Program-made: the position numbers and the translations under genes | NCBI GenBank assembly: GCA_016708435.1 | Contig: JADJFV010000001.1 | Location: forward strand, 682,001-746,000 | Source: Leptospiraceae bacterium | GTDB taxonomy: Bacteria > Spirochaetota > Leptospiria > Leptospirales > Leptospiraceae | DNA length: 64,000 bases | Reading direction: 5' to 3' | Notes under the pieces: generated by a model | What the model saw: only the letters and a program-made list of their open reading frames with translations | What the model was told of the DNA's origin: nothing | The model's database searches: none | Part shown: one piece after another, positions 60,534 to 64,000 of the stretch | Position numbering within the stretch: the first letter of the stretch is position 1 | Layout: the number at the start of each line of letters is the position of its first letter

Positions 60534-61556
60534 ATGATTTTCGATAATTTATATGCTCTCTTTTCAAATGACATGGGTATCGACCTAGGTACTGCGAATA
60601 CGCTTGTACATGTCAAAGGTCAGGGCATTGTTCTATCAGAGCCCAGCGTTGTTGCAGTTCAGGCGTCCACAGGTAAGGTTTTAGCTGTAGGCCAAGAGGC
60701 GAAGCGTATGCTTGGTAGGACTCCAGGTGATATCGTCGCAATTCGACCAATGAAAGACGGTGTAATCGCCGATTTCGAGACAGTCGAAAAAATGATTCGT
60801 TATTTTATTGCTAAAGTTCATAATCGCACGACCTTCGTTAAACCTAGAATCGTAATTGGTGTCCCTTCTGGGATTACTGAGGTAGAAAGACGTGCTGTTC
60901 GTGAGTCTGCTGAGCAGGCTGGAGCACGCGAGATATTCTTAATTGAAGAAGCTCTTGCGGCCGCTATTGGCGCTAATGTCCCTATACACGAGCCTGCTGG
61001 AAATATGATTGTAGATATAGGTGGGGGAACTACCGAAATCGCTGTAATTTCTCTTGGTGGTATGGTAATCGCAGAATCCATCCGAACAGGTGGAGACGAA
61101 TTCGATGAAGCCATCATCAAACATCTACGTAACCAATACAACTTAGTAATCGGGGATAGAACCGCTGAAGACATTAAGCTTACCATCGGAAACGCTTACA
61201 TGGATAAGCGAACTGATACAATGGAAGTAAAAGGTAGAGATGCAATTTCCGGTTTACCTAGAACTCTCGAACTTGACAGTAACGAAATCAGAAAGGCTCT
61301 CAAAGAACCAACCGATCAAATTTTAGATGGTGTAAAGCGTGTTCTTGAAAAAACACCACCTGAACTTTCTGCTGATATAGTAGAGCGTGGAATTATTTTA
61401 ACAGGCGGCGGATGCCTGCTTCGTGGTTTGGAGTATTTTATTTCTAGAGAAACTGGTGTTCCTGTGTTCCGTGCAGAGAATCCATTGACCTGCGTCGTAT
61501 TAGGAACAGGTAAATATCTAGACGAATTAAAATACATCAAGCGTGGAGTTAAGTAA
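60534..61556 (+). CDS. mreB: Rod shape-determining protein MreB
   Basis: The 340-residue actin homologue has GIDLGTANTLVHVKGQGIVL at the N-terminus (phosphate-1 loop), VIGVPSGITEVERRAVRESAE, the phosphate-2 loop VDIGGGTTEIAVISLGG and the adenosine motif ILTGGGCLLRGLE. It polymerises under the membrane and positions wall synthesis. GGAGTAAGGA precedes the ATG. It starts the mreB-mreC-mreD-PBP2 series, 12 bases before mreC. Confidence 0.98.
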   Translation: MIFDNLYALFSNDMGIDLGTANTLVHVKGQGIVLSEPSVVAVQASTGKVLAVGQEAKRMLGRTPGDIVAIRPMKDGVIADFETVEKMIRYFIAKVHNRTTFVKPRIVIGVPSGITEVERRAVRESAEQAGAREIFLIEEALAAAIGANVPIHEPAGNMIVDIGGGTTEIAVISLGGMVIAESIRTGGDEFDEAIIKHLRNQYNLVIGDRTAEDIKLTIGNAYMDKRTDTMEVKGRDAISGLPRTLELDSNEIRKALKEPTDQILDGVKRVLEKTPPELSADIVERGIILTGGGCLLRGLEYFISRETGVPVFRAENPLTCVVLGTGKYLDELKYIKRGVK

Positions 61557-61568
61557 GATTGCTCCAAT

Positions 61569-62777
61569 ATGCTATGGGATAGACTTAGTCAACTTCGAGA
61601 ATTCATTTCTGTCCTATTTTGCATCCTTTTCTCTATTTCTTCCTTGATCTGGAATGGCAACCTTGTTGTAAAAGGGGTTGCTAGCACTCAGACAGTCAGC
61701 AATGCAGTATCCTCTTCCATTGACTCCTTTGGAAGTTTCTTCAAAAGTGCTTATAACAAATTAGAATCGTATGAATCAGTTCGTAAAGAGCGAGATTCTT
61801 ATGCAAAGTTAATTGAGGAATACAAGGTGTTGCCGCAAGACATTAATGCCTTACGTGCCGAAAATGATTTACTCAGAAAGGAGCTTGGCTTTGCGCCTAA
61901 GATCGAGTATCCTTATATTAAAGCCGAAGTCCTCTCCATACGGCTAAACTCTATTTACCGCATTATTATTATCAATAAAGGAAAAGATGCTGGAATTCGT
62001 CCTTATATGCCTGTGATAGGACGTGCTATTGATGAGTCAAATGGTCAAGTGATCCAAGCCTTAGTCGGTAAAGTAATTGCTGTAAACAATGGCACGAGCG
62101 TGGTGCAACCGATTATTAATTCTAATTTTACAATGGGTGTTCAAATTCCGAAGACAAATTTCTGGGCAACTCTTTCAGGCAATTCAGGGAGAGGAATGGA
62201 AGCCGTTCTTAATTACATTGACAATGGATTTATAATTGATCCAAAGCTCATTACAGGAAAACAAATTGGACCTAGCCTACCTACTAGTGAAGCAAGTTTT
62301 ATTGATTCATTTGGTAACTTAGGCAAACCAGTATTTTCCTCTTCCAGTGGTGGAGTATTTCCGGCTGCTATTCCTGTTGGAATTATTGCAGAAGAAGGAC
62401 CACGCTCCGGTTCATTCAAAACTGCTTATATAAAGCCATATATCCGATTTGAAGAGTTGCAATTTGTGTCTGTAATCAAGAAGACTCCTGATAAATGGGT
62501 AGAAGATTGGCCTGAAGAAAAAAGTATTTCTATTGAAAATCCTTACTTCGGTGAGTTAAATTTCCCGGGTGAAATTTTAGAAAGCAAAGAAGCAGGGAGC
62601 AAAGACAAAAAGCCATTACCCGCTCCAGCACCTCAGCCTATACCAGTTCCAAAGAAAATAGAAATTAAGCCGGTTAATCCAACGACTCCTGTAATTCCAA
62701 AAGAAAAAAAGAAACTATCTACAGATACCGATGATAGTGATGAAATGCTTCGTAAGTTAGAGGATACAAATCAATGA
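61569..62777 (+). CDS. mreC: Rod shape-determining protein MreC
   Basis: The 402-residue protein has one N-terminal TM (about 11-33), a coiled coil (VRKERDSYAKLIEEYKV, LRAENDLLRKELGF) and a periplasmic beta domain with INKGKDAGIRPYMPVIG, IIADEGPRSGSF-like and IRFEELQFVSVI segments. After residue 325 there is an 80-residue Pro/Lys-rich tail (PLPAPAPQPIPVPKK), so it is longer than the usual 270-350 residues. It links MreB and MreD to PBP2. Its stop overlaps mreD by four bases. Confidence 0.95.
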   Translation: MLWDRLSQLREFISVLFCILFSISSLIWNGNLVVKGVASTQTVSNAVSSSIDSFGSFFKSAYNKLESYESVRKERDSYAKLIEEYKVLPQDINALRAENDLLRKELGFAPKIEYPYIKAEVLSIRLNSIYRIIIINKGKDAGIRPYMPVIGRAIDESNGQVIQALVGKVIAVNNGTSVVQPIINSNFTMGVQIPKTNFWATLSGNSGRGMEAVLNYIDNGFIIDPKLITGKQIGPSLPTSEASFIDSFGNLGKPVFSSSSGGVFPAAIPVGIIAEEGPRSGSFKTAYIKPYIRFEELQFVSVIKKTPDKWVEDWPEEKSISIENPYFGELNFPGEILESKEAGSKDKKPLPAPAPQPIPVPKKIEIKPVNPTTPVIPKEKKKLSTDTDDSDEMLRKLEDTNQ

Positions 62778-63295
62778 TCTTAGAACGAATCGTAATAGGA
62801 ATAGGAATATTGCTTGCGCATGTATTGAACGGGACAAATCTTTTTGATATTGGCACTGCAATTAAACCTGATTTTATGATTCTTCTCGTAATCTTTTTTG
62901 CTCTTCGTAAGGGAGGAATGAGTGGATTATGGATTGGATTTATCGGAGGACTTTTGACGGATGCAGCACTGGGTGGAGAAGAAGGAATTGGTGGTAAGGT
63001 ATTTTATAAAATAGGGATTCATTCTTTAAGCTTTTCCATTATTGGATATTTGTTAGGAAAATTCGGAAGAATATCTTACAATGAAAACTTTGTATCCATT
63101 TCTATATTTGCATTTTTCTTAACTCTTGCAGCTCGTGGATTAACATATATGCTTTTTAGTTTTTTCTTTCATCCAAATCTCAACTATTCATTCGTAGCAA
63201 CCTCCATTTATAACGCAGCCATTGCACCACTAACGTTTTTTACATTGTCATGGGTATATAATTTAGATCCTACGTCTTCAGAGGGAATTAGATAG
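62774..63295 (+). CDS. mreD: Rod shape-determining protein MreD
   Basis: The 173-residue membrane protein has about five helices: LERIVIGIGILLAHVLNGT, FMILLVIFFALRKGGMSGL, GLWIGFIGGLLTDAALGG, FVSISIFAFFLTLAARGL and a last one near LTFFTLSWVYNL. The LTDAALGG motif is typical of MreD. It shares four bases with mreC and one with the PBP2 start (TAGTG). Confidence 0.92.
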   Translation: MILERIVIGIGILLAHVLNGTNLFDIGTAIKPDFMILLVIFFALRKGGMSGLWIGFIGGLLTDAALGGEEGIGGKVFYKIGIHSLSFSIIGYLLGKFGRISYNENFVSISIFAFFLTLAARGLTYMLFSFFFHPNLNYSFVATSIYNAAIAPLTFFTLSWVYNLDPTSSEGIR

Positions 63296-64000
63296 TGTCA
63301 AGAAATTCAACCTCGTCGATTGAGTTTAAACTTGAGCAGGGATTTAGATATCGTCTGTATTTTTTTACGGGGCTAATTTTATTTACCCTCATTGCATTCA
63401 TATTACAACTATTCAATTTACAAATCATCAATGGAAGTGAAAACTCTTTAAAGGCAGAAAGGTTTGTAAGACGAAGTGAATCCTTGCCAGCAGCACGCGG
63501 TCAAGTGTATGATAGAAATTTTATCAATCCAGAAATGTCTACACAGCATATGCTGATTTCCAATTCTGCTTCCTTAGATGTTATAGTCAATTCAGGTTTA
63601 CTAAAAAATAATCCACAGCGGATAAAAGAGTTTATGCTCGTATTCTATAAGACTCTTTCCATTCCTGAGGCTTATTATGCAGATGAAATTAAAGAGCCAA
63701 AGTTTACTAAGAAAGTAAAATCGAAAATTCCAATTGTTTTATTACAAGGTATTTCCTCTGAGCAACACGAAAGAATTTCTGTTTTTGATAATATATCTCG
63801 CTTTGTTGTTTTAGTTCCTTCGCCCAAAAGAAATTATATTATGGGTCCTGCATTGGCTCATGTGTCCGGCTATGTTGGTCTTCCTAATTTAAAAGATTTA
63901 ACCAATCGTGAAATTAAATCTTATCAATTAGTTGGTAAAGGTGGTTTGGAAATTCAATATGATTCTTACCTGCGTGGGACTGATGGATTTAGATATCAAA
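63295..64000 (+). CDS. mrdA: Penicillin-binding protein 2 (MrdA), N-terminal part
   Basis: A GTG at 63295 overlaps the mreD stop and opens a frame that runs to the window edge (235 codons, truncated). It shows a cytoplasmic tail, one TM (YRLYFFTGLILFTLIAFILQ) and LPAARGQVYDRN, the PBP2 opening motif. Further on are the dimerisation-domain motif GHxxGYVG-like (LAHVSGYVG) and GKGGLEIQYDSYLRG. The transpeptidase domain lies outside the window. It completes the elongasome operon, as in most mreBCD loci. Confidence 0.93.
   Translation, partial: MSRNSTSSIEFKLEQGFRYRLYFFTGLILFTLIAFILQLFNLQIINGSENSLKAERFVRRSESLPAARGQVYDRNFINPEMSTQHMLISNSASLDVIVNSGLLKNNPQRIKEFMLVFYKTLSIPEAYYADEIKEPKFTKKVKSKIPIVLLQGISSEQHERISVFDNISRFVVLVPSPKRNYIMGPALAHVSGYVGLPNLKDLTNREIKSYQLVGKGGLEIQYDSYLRGTDGFRYQ

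Overview
The window is a low-GC (AT-rich, by eye in the mid-30s percent G+C) chromosomal segment from a spirochaete, most likely a Leptospiraceae/Leptospirales member. The markers are a P83/100-family antigen, an OmpL47-like exported repeat protein, a FlaA-like exported protein, FliD, many exported proteins with relaxed lipoboxes, bactofilin plus M23-type shape genes, and a split YejBEF-type transporter. I see no rRNA, tRNA, CRISPR array, phage module or intact transposase. The species call is an inference from gene content.

Layout. 1-8.5 kb: a truncated exported protein, an M3 peptidase with a small partner, the FlaA-like protein, the OmpL47-like protein, ComF, a DUF4384 protein and a CPBP protease with an overlapping exported partner. 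8.8-13.7 kb: chromosome-partition genes rsmG-parA-parB on the minus strand, then on the plus strand a compact ECF sigma operon (Spy/CnrX-like lipoprotein, sigma factor, one-TM putative anti-sigma) behind a good ECF-type promoter. A near-consensus parS lies inside the next gene. 13.9-22.3 kb: an AsmA-like membrane protein, a glycan cluster (one unknown plus two GT4 enzymes) and a four-gene Yej/Opp-like ABC importer. 22.6-33.9 kb: Uma2 nuclease, OmpA/PD40 protein, SpoIIE phosphatase, DUF2721, DUF445, a Ser/Thr kinase with PEGA and DUF1566-like domains, gcvH and gcvT, a broken small ORF, and kdsD. 34-38.9 kb: P83/100 with a 72-bp tandem array, a degenerate LytM protein, bactofilin, YaaR and a Cys-repeat lipoprotein. 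39-44 kb: the FliD pair and Ppk1. 44-52 kb: two 7TM-DISM histidine-kinase-like paralogues lacking a phosphoacceptor His, a hydrolase and GcvP. 52-57.4 kb: a CLC chloride transporter, the TldD/TldE pair and a VOC protein. 57.6-64 kb: a tyrosine-recombinase-fold protein without its catalytic residues, a STAS protein, a GT39 enzyme carrying an in-frame perfect palindrome, then mreB-mreC-mreD and the start of the PBP2 gene.

Themes. Cell shape and envelope genes dominate (MreBCD/PBP2, bactofilin/LytM, KdsD, glycosyltransferases, OmpA, P83/100). Signalling is a second theme, including several proteins with key catalytic residues missing. Gaps between genes repeatedly hold palindromic dispersed repeats of three families: a CACAGAG family at three loci, a GCAGTTCA period-12 family at two, and a GTCACCTCGAAC/GTTCGAAATGAC family at two. 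A fourth, unrelated palindrome sits inside a coding sequence. The items I would check first are the in-frame palindrome at 59285-59353, the catalytically dead recombinase, the dead-kinase pair and the CnrYXH-like ECF operon.
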